Source: Actinomycetales bacterium (lineage in GTDB: Bacteria > Actinomycetota > Actinomycetes > Actinomycetales > Dermatophilaceae). Taken from it: 64,000 nt of DNA. Location of the stretch: positions 62,001-126,000 of the forward strand of contig JADJVX010000017.1 in assembly GCA_016710385.1 (NCBI GenBank). Reading direction: 5' to 3'. Position numbers and translations under genes: made by a program. Positions 28,322 to 38,295 of this stretch are shown here, one piece after another. Positions within the stretch are counted from its first letter, which is position 1. Each line of letters opens with the position of its first letter. A model generated the notes under the pieces. The model searched no databases, was not told the DNA's origin, and saw only the letters and a list, made by a program, of their open reading frames with translations.

Positions 28322-31300
28322 ATGACCGACGACATCCTGACCCGCTTCTCCCCCGCGACGGCCGACTGGTTCCGGGGTGCCTTCGCCACGCCCACGGCTG
28401 CTCAGCAGGGTGCGTGGGAGGCCATCTCCTCCGGGCGGCACGCCCTCGTCGTCGCGCCGACCGGGTCCGGCAAGACCCTATCGGCCTTCCTCTGGGCGCT
28501 CGACCGGCTCGCCACCACTGCACCCCCGGCGGAGGCCCGCCGGCGCTGCCGGGTGGTCTATGTCTCCCCGCTCAAGGCGTTGGCGGTCGACGTCGAGCGC
28601 AACCTGCGTTCCCCGTTGGTCGGCATCGGCCATGCCTCACAGCGACTCGGGCTCCCGGTGCCTGAGGTCACCGTGGCGGTGCGCTCGGGCGACACCCCCG
28701 CGGCGGAGCGCCGCGTCTTCGCCAAGACTCCCGCCGACATCCTCATCACCACACCGGAGTCGCTCTTCCTGCTGCTCACGTCGGCGGCACGCGAGTCGCT
28801 CGCCGGCGTCGAGACGGTCATCCTCGACGAGGTCCACGCCGTGGCCGGCACCAAGCGCGGAGCCCACCTGGCCCTCAGCCTGGAGCGCCTCGACGCGCTG
28901 TTGCCGGCCCCAGCCCAACGCATCGGGCTGTCGGCCACGGTCCGCCCGATCGAGGAGGTCTCCCGGTTCCTCGCCGGAGGCCGTCCGGTCGAGATCGTGG
29001 CTCCCCCGTCGACCAAGGAATGGGACCTGCGGGTCGTCGTCCCGGTGCCCGACCTCGGATCGCTCGGCGAACCCACCGGCGACCTCTCCGGCCCGGCCGC
29101 GGGAGATCCTCGCCGCACCTCGATCTGGCCGCATGTCGAGGAGCGCATCGTCGACCTCGTCGCCGATCACCGCTCCACCCTCGTCTTTGCCAACTCCCGA
29201 CGCTTGGCCGAACGACTCACCACCCGGCTCAACGAGATCTGGGAGGACCGCGCCGATGCGGAGGCGGAGGCAGCGGCGGCAGGGACGGCAACAACGGGAG
29301 CGGTCGTTCCCGGCGGCGCGAGGACACCAGCGACGACACCCGCGAAGGCACCCGCAACGACACCCGCAACGACACTCCCGGCGACCGGCATACCGGCGCA
29401 GGTGATGGCCCAGGCGGGTGCCTCCCGTGGTGCGCCGGCCCTGCTGGCGCGGGCGCACCACGGCTCGGTGAGCCGCGAACAGCGCACGATCATCGAGGAG
29501 GACCTCAAGGCCGGGCGGTTGCCCGCCGTGGTGGCGACGAGCAGCCTTGAGCTGGGCATCGACATGGGCGCTGTCGACCTCGTCGTGCAGGTCGAGTCGC
29601 CGCCGTCGGTCGCCAGTGGCCTGCAACGAGTCGGCCGGGCGGGGCATCAAGTCGGGGCGGTGTCTCGCGGGGTCCTCTTTCCCAAATTCCGCGGCGACCT
29701 GGTCCAGACCGCGGTCGTCGTCGAGCGGATGCGCGCCGGCGCCATCGAGGCCCTGCGCGTGCCGGCCAACCCACTCGACGTGTTGGCCCAACAGATCGTC
29801 GCCATGTGCGCCCTGCAGGATTGGGACATCGAGGCACTGCACGCCTTGGTGCGCCGCGCGGCGCCCTTCGCCGGGTTGTCGCGCCTGGTCCTCGACTCGG
29901 TCCTCGACATGCTCTCGGGTCGCTATCCGTCCGACGAGTTCGCCGAGCTGCGCCCCCGGATCGTGTGGGATCGCGTGACCGGCACGCTATCGGGGCGCCG
30001 GGGGGCTCAGCGTCTCGCGGTCACCTCCGGGGGCACCATTCCAGACCGCGGCCTGTATGCCGTCTTCCTCGCCTCCGGAGACGGTCCGGGTCGGCGGGTC
30101 GGCGAGCTCGACGAGGAAATGGTCTACGAGTCCCGGGTCGGCGACACCTTCACGCTTGGCACGTCGACCTGGCGCATCGAGGACATCACCCACGACCGGG
30201 TCCTGGTCACCCCCGCCCCCGGCCAGCCGGGCAAGCTGCCCTTCTGGAAGGGCGACACCATCGGCCGGCCACCCGAGCTGGGTGCAGCGGTCGGTGCGTT
30301 CGTCCGCGAGGTGGGCAGCCTGGGCCAGAGCGCGGCCCGTGAGCGCGTTGCTGCCGCCGGCCTCGACGACTGGGCCACCGACAACCTGCTCAGCTACCTC
30401 ACCGAACAACGCGAAGCCGTCGGCCAGCTGCCGTCGGACCGCACCATCATCGTCGAGCGCTTTCGCGACGAGCTCGGCGACTGGCGGATCGTCATCCATT
30501 CCCCCTACGGCGGTCAGGTCCACGCGCCCTGGGCCCTGGCCATCGCGGCGCGGATGCGCGAGCGCTACGGGCTCGACGTGCAAGCGATGCACGGCGATGA
30601 CGGCATCGTGCTGCGGCTGCCCGACATGGACCTGCTGGGGGCGGACGGGTGGGGTGATGAGGCGAGCCCGCCACGTCCGGTCGGCACCGACCTGAGCGCC
30701 GAGCTTGTCGAGCTGGTCTTCCTCGACCCCGACGAGGTTGCCGCACTGGTCACTGCCCAAGTCGGGGGGTCGGCGCTGTTCGCCGCACGATTCCGTGAGT
30801 GCGCGGCGCGGGCGCTGCTGCTCCCCCGGCGGCGGCCAGACCGACGACAGGCCTTGTGGCAGCAACGCCAGCGGGCCGCCGCATTGCTCGAGGTAGCGGC
30901 CCAGTACCCCTCGTTCCCCATCGTTCTGGAAGCCGTTCGCGAGTGTGTTCAAGACGTCTTCGACGTTCCCGGCCTGGTCGACGTGCTCCGCCGAGTGCGG
31001 TCCCGGGAGATCACCACGGTGTCTGTCGAATCCGCGACCCCGTCGCCCTTCGCGCGGTCGCTGATGTTCGGCTACGTCGCCCAGTTCCTCTACGAGGGCG
31101 ACTCCCCACTGGCCGAGAAGCGCGCAGCCGCGCTGGCCCTCGATCCCACCCTGCTGGCCGAGCTGCTCGGTCAAGGAGAGACCCTCGCGCTGCGCGATCT
31201 GCTCGACCCGACCGCAGTGGCGACCACCGAGGCGGAGCTGGCGCACCTCACCCCGGAACGCGCCGCACGCGACGCCGAAGACCTCGCCGACCTCATCCGC

Positions 31301-33124
31301 GCGCTCGGGCCGCTCGACCTCGGTCAGCTGGAGCAGCGAGTCCGACCCGACGTGCTGCCGGAGCTGCCGACCTGGCTGGCCGGCCTGGTCCGGGCCCGCC
31401 GGGTCATCCAGGTGAGGATCGCTGGACGCGACCAGTGGGCCGCCATCGAGGACGCCGGAAGGCTGCGCGACGCCCTCGGAGCGTCCCTGCCCGTCGGTAT
31501 CCCGCAAGACTTCCTCGCGCCCCTGCCCGATCCGCTGGCCGACCTGGTAGCCCGGCATGCCCGCACCCACGGGCCTTTCGGCGCCTCCGACATCGCAGCG
31601 CGCTTCGGCCTGGGCGTGGCGGTCGTGCGCGACGCTCTGGCTCGGCTGGTGAGTGCCGGGCGGTTGGTCGAAGGCGAGTTGCGACCCCTGCGGGAGGGCG
31701 AGACGGGCAACGTCCTGGACTACTGCGATGCCCGGGTGCTGCGCCTCTTGCGGCGCCGGTCGCTGGCCGCGCTGCGCGCCGAGGTCGAGCCGTCCGGGCC
31801 GCGTGACCTCGCGCGCTTCCTGCTGGGCTGGCAGCACGTCGGTGGCGGTTTGCGAGGAGTCGACGGCGTGCTCCGGGTCGTCGAGCAACTGGCCGGGGCG
31901 ATCCTGCCGGCCAGCGCCGTGGAGTCGCTCATCCTGCCCGCTCGGATCACGGGCTATCACCCCGGCCTGCTCGACGAGGCCATGGCCGCCGGCGAGGTGG
32001 TGTGGCAGGGACACGGGTCCCTGCCCGGCGACGACGGTTGGGTATCCCTGCACCCCGCCGACCTGGCACCGCTCACCATGCATCACCCCTTGCCCCTGGA
32101 CCTCACCCCGACGCACACCGCACTCCTGGCCGCATTGGACGGTGGGGGCGCCTACTTTTTCGCCCCCCTGCTCGAACGATCCGGGCTGACCGACGGCGCG
32201 GCCGGTCAGGCGGCGCTGTGGGACCTGGTCTGGGCCGGGCTGCTCAGCGGCGACACCCTGGCTCCGCTGCGCGCGCATCTCGGCGGGGGACGCACCGCGC
32301 ACCGCCCGAGAGCCGTGGCACCCCGACGCTCCCGGTATGCCGGCCGGGCAGCTTTGCTGCGCTCCGCCGCGACCACCGCGACCAGCGCCGGCGGATCCGC
32401 GGGCGCATCTGGTCTGGCCGCGCGATCAACAAACCCCCGGACGGCAGGCCGGTGGTCGCTACTGCCCGACATCGAGACCGACCCGACGGTGACGGCATAC
32501 GCGCGAGCCGAAGTGCTTCTGGACCGCTACGGCGTGCTGACCCGAGGCGCCGTAGCGGCCGAGGACGTGCCCGGTGGCTTCGCGGGCGTCTACCGGCTAC
32601 TCTCGGCCGCCGAGGAGGCCGGGCGGGTGCGGCGCGGCTACTTCGTCGAAGGGCTGGGCGCCAGCCAATTCGGTTCGACCGGAGCCGTCGACCGGCTGCG
32701 GGCGGGTGCTCGGCCGCTCGAGGACACCCGCGAGCCCACGCCGGGCATCATCCTGGCCGCGTGCGACCCCGCCAACCCCTACGGCGCGGCATTGCCGTGG
32801 CCCGAGCGGCCGACGACCGACGCCGGCGGAAAGGGACACCAACCCAGCCGCAAGGCCGGGGCGCTGGTTGCCATCGTCGACGGCGACCTCGTGCTCTATG
32901 TCGAGCGCGGTGGACGCACTCTGCTCACGTGGAGCGAGGACCCCACCACCCAGCAAGCTGCGGCAGACGCGCTGGCCCTGGCCGTGCGGGAAGGAGCCTT
33001 GGGCAGGCTGACCGTGGAGCGCACCGACGGCGAGTCGGTGCTGCGGTCCGACCACCCGCTCGCGACCGCCCTTGCGGCAGCCGGCTTCCATGCCACCTCG
33101 CGCGGGCTTCGAATCCGGAGATGA
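28322..33124 (+). CDS. lhr: Large ATP-dependent helicase Lhr
   Basis: About 1600 residues, the full-length Lhr form. The N-terminal Lhr core has Walker A APTGSGKTLSAFLWAL, motif II LDEVHAVAGTKRGAHL (DEVH), motif III GLSATVRP, motif V SLELGIDMGAVDL and motif VI QRVGRAGH, followed by winged-helix and beta-barrel domains; the C-terminal 700 or so residues form the Lhr-CTD. Between the two RecA domains there is an Ala/Thr/Pro-rich insertion of about 50 residues (PATTPAKAPATTPATT). In mycobacteria Lhr is a DNA-damage-induced 3'-5' translocase. ATG at 28322 is used; a GTG at 28310 is also possible. Followed by nei2 after six bases, which suggests a repair operon. Confidence 0.95.
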   Translation: MTDDILTRFSPATADWFRGAFATPTAAQQGAWEAISSGRHALVVAPTGSGKTLSAFLWALDRLATTAPPAEARRRCRVVYVSPLKALAVDVERNLRSPLVGIGHASQRLGLPVPEVTVAVRSGDTPAAERRVFAKTPADILITTPESLFLLLTSAARESLAGVETVILDEVHAVAGTKRGAHLALSLERLDALLPAPAQRIGLSATVRPIEEVSRFLAGGRPVEIVAPPSTKEWDLRVVVPVPDLGSLGEPTGDLSGPAAGDPRRTSIWPHVEERIVDLVADHRSTLVFANSRRLAERLTTRLNEIWEDRADAEAEAAAAGTATTGAVVPGGARTPATTPAKAPATTPATTLPATGIPAQVMAQAGASRGAPALLARAHHGSVSREQRTIIEEDLKAGRLPAVVATSSLELGIDMGAVDLVVQVESPPSVASGLQRVGRAGHQVGAVSRGVLFPKFRGDLVQTAVVVERMRAGAIEALRVPANPLDVLAQQIVAMCALQDWDIEALHALVRRAAPFAGLSRLVLDSVLDMLSGRYPSDEFAELRPRIVWDRVTGTLSGRRGAQRLAVTSGGTIPDRGLYAVFLASGDGPGRRVGELDEEMVYESRVGDTFTLGTSTWRIEDITHDRVLVTPAPGQPGKLPFWKGDTIGRPPELGAAVGAFVREVGSLGQSAARERVAAAGLDDWATDNLLSYLTEQREAVGQLPSDRTIIVERFRDELGDWRIVIHSPYGGQVHAPWALAIAARMRERYGLDVQAMHGDDGIVLRLPDMDLLGADGWGDEASPPRPVGTDLSAELVELVFLDPDEVAALVTAQVGGSALFAARFRECAARALLLPRRRPDRRQALWQQRQRAAALLEVAAQYPSFPIVLEAVRECVQDVFDVPGLVDVLRRVRSREITTVSVESATPSPFARSLMFGYVAQFLYEGDSPLAEKRAAALALDPTLLAELLGQGETLALRDLLDPTAVATTEAELAHLTPERAARDAEDLADLIRALGPLDLGQLEQRVRPDVLPELPTWLAGLVRARRVIQVRIAGRDQWAAIEDAGRLRDALGASLPVGIPQDFLAPLPDPLADLVARHARTHGPFGASDIAARFGLGVAVVRDALARLVSAGRLVEGELRPLREGETGNVLDYCDARVLRLLRRRSLAALRAEVEPSGPRDLARFLLGWQHVGGGLRGVDGVLRVVEQLAGAILPASAVESLILPARITGYHPGLLDEAMAAGEVVWQGHGSLPGDDGWVSLHPADLAPLTMHHPLPLDLTPTHTALLAALDGGGAYFFAPLLERSGLTDGAAGQAALWDLVWAGLLSGDTLAPLRAHLGGGRTAHRPRAVAPRRSRYAGRAALLRSAATTATSAGGSAGASGLAARSTNPRTAGRWSLLPDIETDPTVTAYARAEVLLDRYGVLTRGAVAAEDVPGGFAGVYRLLSAAEEAGRVRRGYFVEGLGASQFGSTGAVDRLRAGARPLEDTREPTPGIILAACDPANPYGAALPWPERPTTDAGGKGHQPSRKAGALVAIVDGDLVLYVERGGRTLLTWSEDPTTQQAAADALALAVREGALGRLTVERTDGESVLRSDHPLATALAAAGFHATSRGLRIRR

Positions 33125-33130
33125 AGGATC

Positions 33131-34000
33131 GTGCCTGAAGGCGACACGGTGTGGCGGACGGCCACGCGACTCCACCAAGCCCTGGCCGGGCAGACCCTCA
33201 CCCGTGCCGAGCTGCGCTGGGGGGCGCTGATCGACCTCGATCTTGTCGGAGCGACCACCACCGAAGTCGTCTCGCGAGGCAAGCATCTGCTGCACCGCCT
33301 CGATACGGGCCTGACTATCCATTCCCATCTACGCATGGAGGGGCAGTGGCGGATCGAGGCGACGGCCAGTCTCGGTCCAAGCCATCTGGCCGACCACCAG
33401 ATCAGGGCCGTGCTGGTGAGCGAGCACTGGGCCGCACTCGGGCTACGACTCGGGATGCTCGACGTCGTGGCCACTGATCGCGAGGTCGACCTCGTGGGGC
33501 ACCTCGGACCGGACGTCCTCGGTGCCGATTGGGATGCCGAGCGGGCGGCAGAGCGGATCGCCGACTCTGGCCTGGATGTCGGCACGGCGCTGCTCGACCA
33601 GCGCAATCTCGCGGGAGTGGGCACGATGTATGCCGCCGAGTTGCTCTTCCTCGAAAGGGTCAACCCCTGGACGCCGGTGGCGCACCTGCCGGCCGAGAGG
33701 GTGGCCCGCTTGGTGGCCCGCGTGCACACCCTGCTCGACATCGGCCGTCGGTCGGCGGTGCAGTCGACGACCGGCGACGTCCGCACGGGGCACACGACCT
33801 TCGTCCATGGCCGTTCGGGCCGGACCTGCCGTCGCTGCGCCGGGACGGTCCGAGTTGCACCGATCGGGGTGCCGCCACAGCAGCGGACCATGTTCTACTG
33901 CCCCACCTGCCAGGGCGGCCTGGCCCCCGGTGACGACGGCCGACCCCAGCGTCCGTTGGGATCGTCACCACGCAACACCCGCGGGGCTCACCGGGTCTGA
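33131..34000 (+). CDS. Endonuclease VIII-like DNA glycosylase (Nei2/Fpg family)
   Basis: A 289-residue base-excision repair glycosylase/AP lyase. It begins PEGDTVWRTATRLHQAL, whose Pro and Glu are the catalytic residues of the family and whose GDTVWR is typical of Nei2 rather than Fpg (PELPEVE). The helix-two-turn-helix has LLDQRNLAGVGTMYAAE and the C-terminal zinc finger has CRRCAG and FYCPTCQ. GTG at 33131, six bases after the lhr stop, so probably co-transcribed. Substrates in the family are oxidised pyrimidines. Confidence 0.94.
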   Translation: MPEGDTVWRTATRLHQALAGQTLTRAELRWGALIDLDLVGATTTEVVSRGKHLLHRLDTGLTIHSHLRMEGQWRIEATASLGPSHLADHQIRAVLVSEHWAALGLRLGMLDVVATDREVDLVGHLGPDVLGADWDAERAAERIADSGLDVGTALLDQRNLAGVGTMYAAELLFLERVNPWTPVAHLPAERVARLVARVHTLLDIGRRSAVQSTTGDVRTGHTTFVHGRSGRTCRRCAGTVRVAPIGVPPQQRTMFYCPTCQGGLAPGDDGRPQRPLGSSPRNTRGAHRV

Positions 34001-34016
34001 CCTGCGCAGTGCAGCG

Positions 34017-35150
34017 TCAACCCCCGAGCAGGGGCACGACCCCCAGACCAGGGCCAGGTCCGATGCGCACCGTTGCGTCGTTGCCATAGATCAGCCCGGT
34101 CATCGGTGCCGGTTGGCGCAACCACCATCCGGCGTCGAGATCGGCGACCAGGGACGCTTCGCCCGCCACGGCGACATGCAGTGCCGCGGCCACTCCGATG
34201 TTGCTCTCCATCATCGATCCGACCATCGTCATCAGCCCCGCCTGCTGGGCGAAGTGCACTTGCCTGACCGCGGCCAACGGCCCACCAGCCTTGGCGAGCT
34301 TGACATTGATGCCGTCAGCGGCCGCGAGCCGCACTACCCGGCGCAGGTCGGTCATGGTGAAGACGGCCTCGTCGGCCACCACGGGCGTGTCGACCCGACG
34401 ACGCACCCAGGCCAGCCCTTCCACATCCTCACCGGCCACCGGTTGCTCGACGAACTCCACGTCTACCTGCGCGTCGTCGAGGGCGCGGATGGCCCGGACG
34501 GCCTCATCGCGGGTCCAGCCCTGGTTCGCATCCAGTCGCAATCGGACGTCTTCCCCGACCTCGCGGCGCACCGCCACGACCCGCTCGACATCCGTCAACG
34601 CGTCGGTGCCGACCTTCAGCTTGAGCGTCGTAAAGCCGTCGGCGACGCGCTGCCGGGCAGCCTGGACGGTTGCTGCGAGGTCGGTCGCAGACACCGTGAC
34701 GTCGGTCGTCACCACCAGGCCCGAGCCGGGCGGGCCCGCGGCGGCTGTCGCTCCGCTGATCGTGCGCGCCGGCTGAGAAAGAAGGTCGGCCAGGCTCCCG
34801 CCGGCGGCCCGGCATACCAGGTCGAGCAGTGCTGTCTCGACGGCAGACTTGGCCCCTGCGTTGCGGGCGACGACCCGCGCCAGGCGGTCGGTCACCATCG
34901 GCCAGTTCGCCAGCGGCTGCCCGATGAGGACCGGGGCCAGCATCTCCACGACGCAGGCCTGGGCACCGACCACGGACTCCCCGGTCACCTGCCACACCTG
35001 CGCGGCCTCTCCCCAGCCGCGGCGACCGTCGGTGTCGACCACTTCGACGAGCAAGGTCTCGACCTGCTCAGTGCGCCGCAGGGCCGTGACGAACGGGAAG
35101 CGCAGCGGCAGCTGCATGCGATGGGTCCGCACTGCCCTGATCTCCGTCAT
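34017..35150 (-). CDS. Dipeptide epimerase (enolase superfamily)
   Basis: A 377-residue member of the muconate-lactonizing subgroup. Key residues are visible: TLKLKVG (KxK catalytic pair, about residue 160), LRLDANQGW and VEFVEQP (metal Asp and Glu), VVADEAVF (third metal ligand) and the C-terminal MESNIG/DLDAGW. The DxD-type C-terminal end favours an L-Ala-D/L-Glu epimerase or related dipeptide epimerase over o-succinylbenzoate synthase; this is moderate. ATG at 35150; a TTG 15 bases upstream extends it. It occupies the position after clgR where actinobacteria often carry a PspA/35-kDa antigen gene. Confidence 0.85.
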   Translation of the reverse strand: MTEIRAVRTHRMQLPLRFPFVTALRRTEQVETLLVEVVDTDGRRGWGEAAQVWQVTGESVVGAQACVVEMLAPVLIGQPLANWPMVTDRLARVVARNAGAKSAVETALLDLVCRAAGGSLADLLSQPARTISGATAAAGPPGSGLVVTTDVTVSATDLAATVQAARQRVADGFTTLKLKVGTDALTDVERVVAVRREVGEDVRLRLDANQGWTRDEAVRAIRALDDAQVDVEFVEQPVAGEDVEGLAWVRRRVDTPVVADEAVFTMTDLRRVVRLAAADGINVKLAKAGGPLAAVRQVHFAQQAGLMTMVGSMMESNIGVAAALHVAVAGEASLVADLDAGWWLRQPAPMTGLIYGNDATVRIGPGPGLGVVPLLGG

Positions 35151-35201
35151 GGGAAACGACAACAACCCGACCGGGCAGTATCTCGCCGGCGTCAGCCGGC
35201 G

Positions 35202-35504
35202 TCAGGCCGCGGAGGCAGACACCGGGGCCAGCGGGGCGGGCATCGGCACCAACACCGGGCTGGTCAGCGCCTCGACCTCGGCGATCCGGACCGACAGGGT
35301 CGCCAGGACGTCGGAGAGGGGGACACCGAGCGCCGCGCACACCGAGGCCAAGAGTTCGGAGGAGGCCTCCTTGGTGCCGCGTTCGATCTCGCTGAGGTAG
35401 CCGGGCGAGACGGCAGCCAGCGCCGACAACCCCCGCAGGGTCAGCCCGCGAGTCTGGCGGTGCTCCCGCAGCACATCACCGAGTTCCCTCCGCAGCAACA
35501 CCAT
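35202..35504 (-). CDS. clgR: XRE-family regulator ClgR-like
   Basis: A 100-residue protein starting MVLLRRELGDVLREHRQ, with the helix-turn-helix LTLRGLSALAAVSPGYLSEIERG and then KEASSELLASVCAALGVPL. This is nearly the signature of ClgR, the actinobacterial activator of clpP1P2 and clpC. Its start at 35504 has a perfect AGGAGGTGGGTCGT ribosome site, so the longer upstream frame is rejected. The C-terminal 30 residues are Ala/Pro/Val-rich; ClgR itself is known to be degraded by ClpP through its C-terminus, and the end here is ASAA. Order rimO-pgsA-cinA-clgR supports the call. Confidence 0.92.
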   Translation of the reverse strand: MVLLRRELGDVLREHRQTRGLTLRGLSALAAVSPGYLSEIERGTKEASSELLASVCAALGVPLSDVLATLSVRIAEVEALTSPVLVPMPAPLAPVSASAA

Positions 35505-35622
35505 ACGACCCACCTCCTGACCCTCGATCCTCGCATCGATTCCGCCAACGATAACCTGCCCCTGCACATCCCCGCTTGTCGGCCGCAACTTTGCCCCTCG
35601 TGTCGCGCGCCGTGGCTGCACG

Positions 35623-36156
35623 TCAATCCTCGTCGAACTGCTGCACGAGCAGGGTCAGCGCCGCAAGCACCGTCCCGGCGCGCACCGCCGATCGGTCGCC
35701 CGGGATGTCCAGTGCCCGCACCGCGCAGATCCGCGCGCCGACCGCAACTGCAACGTATGCCGTGCCCGCAGGCTTCCCCTCGCTCGGCCCCGGCCCTGCC
35801 ACCCCAGTCGTGGCCAGTCCCCAGTGGGAGCCAGCCGCCCGGCATACCCCGAGCGCCATGTCGCCTGCAACGGCGGGGTGGACCGCGCCGTGCTCGGTGA
35901 GCAGGTGGCGATCGACGCCGAGCCAGGCGGCCTTGAGATCCGTGGCGTACGAGACCATTCCGCCCCGCACGACGACCGAGGCTCCGGGGATGTCGATGAG
36001 CGCAGCCGTGAGCCACCCGCCGGTGAGCGATTCCGCGCACGCGACGGTCTCACCGCGCGCCGTGAGCCTGGCCACCACGTGGCCGGCGATCCGGGAGATC
36101 TCTGAGCCCGCCGCGTCCGGGTGGGGCGGCTCCGTCGCCGCCAGATCATCAGTCAT
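35623..36156 (-). CDS. CinA C-terminal domain protein (nicotinamide-nucleotide amidase, PncC type)
   Basis: A 177-residue protein that holds only the CinA C-terminal amidase domain: VACAESLTGGWLTAALID, VRGGMVSYATDLKAAWLGV and TGVAGPGPSEGKPAGTAYVAV. The family converts nicotinamide mononucleotide to nicotinate mononucleotide. The N-terminal MoaB-like domain of full CinA is absent, as in most PncC proteins. ATG at 36156, 13 bases after the pgsA stop. Its place between pgsA and clgR is conserved. Confidence 0.92.
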   Translation of the reverse strand: MTDDLAATEPPHPDAAGSEISRIAGHVVARLTARGETVACAESLTGGWLTAALIDIPGASVVVRGGMVSYATDLKAAWLGVDRHLLTEHGAVHPAVAGDMALGVCRAAGSHWGLATTGVAGPGPSEGKPAGTAYVAVAVGARICAVRALDIPGDRSAVRAGTVLAALTLLVQQFDED

Positions 36157-36169
36157 GGGCAACCGGCCC

Positions 36170-36865
36170 TCAGGCGCGCGGGGCGGGACCGGGGGCGGCT
36201 CGGCGGGCCTCCCGGGCTGCCTCGCGCACGGAACGCTTGGCCAGCGCCCGCGGGCTGGTGCGACGCAGACGGTGGGCCTGGACGAGATAGTCGATCCCCG
36301 TGCCGAGGGTGAGCCCGACGGCCAGGACGAGCACGGCATACGCCGCCTGGCGCCACACCGTCGCGAACGGAAGTGTCCAGGCCGGCAGGATGAGCATCCC
36401 GAGCGCGAAGGCCTGCACCATGGTCTTGAGCTTGCCGCCCCGCCCCGCCGGCATCACGCCGTGGCGAATGACGACGAAACGCATGACGGTGATGCCGACC
36501 TCGCGGCTGAGGACGAGCGCGGTCACCCACCACCAGACCTCACTAAGCATGGACAGCCCGACGAAGGTCATGCCGAGCAACGCCTTGTCGGCAATCGGGT
36601 CGGCGATCTTGCCGAAGTTGGTCACCTGGCCGCGCGACCGCGCCAGGTCACCGTCGATTTTGTCGGTGATCGCCGCGACGATGAAGGCTCCCAGAGCGAG
36701 GTAACGGGTCGCCGCATTGCTGCCACCGTCGGCCAGCAGCAGCCATCCGACGACCGGCACGAGCACGATCCGGCCCACGGTGAGTGCGTTGGGCAGGTTC
36801 CATGCGCTGGCCTCGGTCGCCGAGGGCGAGGGCGACGCGGGCTCTCCAGGCACCGGCTGGGTCAT
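36170..36865 (-). CDS. pgsA: CDP-diacylglycerol-glycerol-3-phosphate 3-phosphatidyltransferase
   Basis: A 231-residue integral membrane enzyme of phospholipid synthesis, making phosphatidylglycerol-phosphate. The CDP-alcohol phosphotransferase motif is complete: DKIDGDLARSRGQVTNFGK followed by IADPIADK. Several hydrophobic helices are evident, and there is an Arg/Ala-rich cytoplasmic C-terminus. Its ATG overlaps the rimO stop by four bases (ATGA), so it is translationally coupled to rimO. Confidence 0.95.
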   Translation of the reverse strand: MTQPVPGEPASPSPSATEASAWNLPNALTVGRIVLVPVVGWLLLADGGSNAATRYLALGAFIVAAITDKIDGDLARSRGQVTNFGKIADPIADKALLGMTFVGLSMLSEVWWWVTALVLSREVGITVMRFVVIRHGVMPAGRGGKLKTMVQAFALGMLILPAWTLPFATVWRQAAYAVLVLAVGLTLGTGIDYLVQAHRLRRTSPRALAKRSVREAAREARRAAPGPAPRA

Positions 36866-38295
36866 GTCCGAGCCGCCACCAGGTCGATGCCCTCAGACGT
36901 GGTGACGATCGCGGGGACGATGTCACCGATCCGTACCTCGGCGCCGGGCAGCGAGGTGATGCCGTCGACCTCGGGTCCCTGGAACTCGGCGCGACCGATC
37001 GGCGTCCCCTCGTCCTCGTCGAATGCCTCCACGAGGACGTGCACCCGGGATCCGATGCGGTCCTCGGCGCGCTGGGCGGTGAGCTGCTCGACAAGATCGG
37101 TGACCCGGGCGACCCGCTCGGCAACCAGGTCCGCGGCGAGGTGGTCGGGCAACTGCTCGGCCTCGGTGCCGTCCTCGTCGGAGTATCCGAACACTCCCAC
37201 GACGTCGAGGCGAGCCATGGCCAGGAAGAGCTCGAGCTCCCCCAGCTCGGCTTCGGTCTCACCGGGGAAGCCGACGATGACATTGGACCGGATGCCGGCC
37301 TCCGGGGTCAGCGAGCGCACGCGCGCGATGAGATCGAGGAAGGCATCCGTGCCGCCGAACCGGCGCATCCGCCGGAGCAACCCGGTCGCGGAGTGCTGGA
37401 AGGAGATGTCGTAGTAGGGCATGACGCCCGGCGTGGTAGCCATCGTCTCGAGCAAGCCCGGGCGAATCTCCGCCGGCTGCAGGTAGGAGACCCGCACCCG
37501 CTCGATGCCGTCGACCGCCGTGAGGTGCGGCAAGAGCTTCTCCAGAGCAGCAAGGTCGCCGAAGTCCTTGCCGTAGCTCGTGGAGTTCTCGCTCACCAGG
37601 AAGAGCTCGCTGACGCCCTGTTCGGCAAGCCAGCGGGCCTCCGCGACGACCTCGGCGATGGGGCGCGACACGAAGGACCCGCGGAAGGCCGGAATCGCGC
37701 AGAAGGCACACCGCCGGTCACAGCCCGAGGCGATCTTTAACGGCGCCCACGGCCGGTCTTCCAGGAGGGTGCGGACCGGCCGGTATGCCGAGTGGTCACC
37801 GGCCGCGGCAACGCCGTGCCCCGGGACACTGACCTGGGCGGCCGCGGCTGCTCGGTCGACGGGGGTGAGCGGGAGCAGCAGCCGCCGGTCGGAGGGCAGG
37901 TGCGATGGCGGCCGGGAACCGGCCAGGATCGCGCGGAGGTGACCCGACAGCGCGGCATACGAATCGAATCCCAGCACGGCGTCGGCCTCGGGCAGCTGCT
38001 CAGCGAGCTGGGAGCCGTAGCGCTCGGCCAGGCACCCGACCGCGACGACGGCCTGGGTGCGGTGCGACCCGTCCTTGAGGTCAGCGGCCTCCAACAGGGC
38101 GTCGATCGAGTCCTTCTTGGCCTGCTCGACGAAACCACATGTGTTGACCAGGGCCACGTCGGCCTCGGCTGGGTCGGCGACCAGCGACCAGCCGTCGGCC
38201 GCCAGCCGGCCGGCGAGTTCCTCGGAGTCGACCTCGTTGCGGGAGCAGCCGAGCGTGACGACTGCGACCGTGCGCGGGGTCGTCGGCTCGGTCAT
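36862..38295 (-). CDS. rimO: Ribosomal protein S12 methylthiotransferase RimO
   Basis: A 477-residue radical-SAM methylthiotransferase acting on Asp of ribosomal protein S12. The UPF0004 Cys are in TLGCSRNEVDSE, NTCGFVEQAKKDS and VGCLAERYG; the radical-SAM motif is CDRRCAFCAIP, with RGSFVSRP and a TRAM domain at the C-terminus. VTLGCSRNEVDSE and CGFVEQAKKDSID separate RimO from MiaB. ATG at 38295 is 6 bases after TAGAGT (rc, 38302-38307), so the mRNA is probably leaderless. First gene of rimO-pgsA-(cinA-clgR). Confidence 0.96.
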   Translation of the reverse strand: MTEPTTPRTVAVVTLGCSRNEVDSEELAGRLAADGWSLVADPAEADVALVNTCGFVEQAKKDSIDALLEAADLKDGSHRTQAVVAVGCLAERYGSQLAEQLPEADAVLGFDSYAALSGHLRAILAGSRPPSHLPSDRRLLLPLTPVDRAAAAAQVSVPGHGVAAAGDHSAYRPVRTLLEDRPWAPLKIASGCDRRCAFCAIPAFRGSFVSRPIAEVVAEARWLAEQGVSELFLVSENSTSYGKDFGDLAALEKLLPHLTAVDGIERVRVSYLQPAEIRPGLLETMATTPGVMPYYDISFQHSATGLLRRMRRFGGTDAFLDLIARVRSLTPEAGIRSNVIVGFPGETEAELGELELFLAMARLDVVGVFGYSDEDGTEAEQLPDHLAADLVAERVARVTDLVEQLTAQRAEDRIGSRVHVLVEAFDEDEGTPIGRAEFQGPEVDGITSLPGAEVRIGDIVPAIVTTSEGIDLVAART

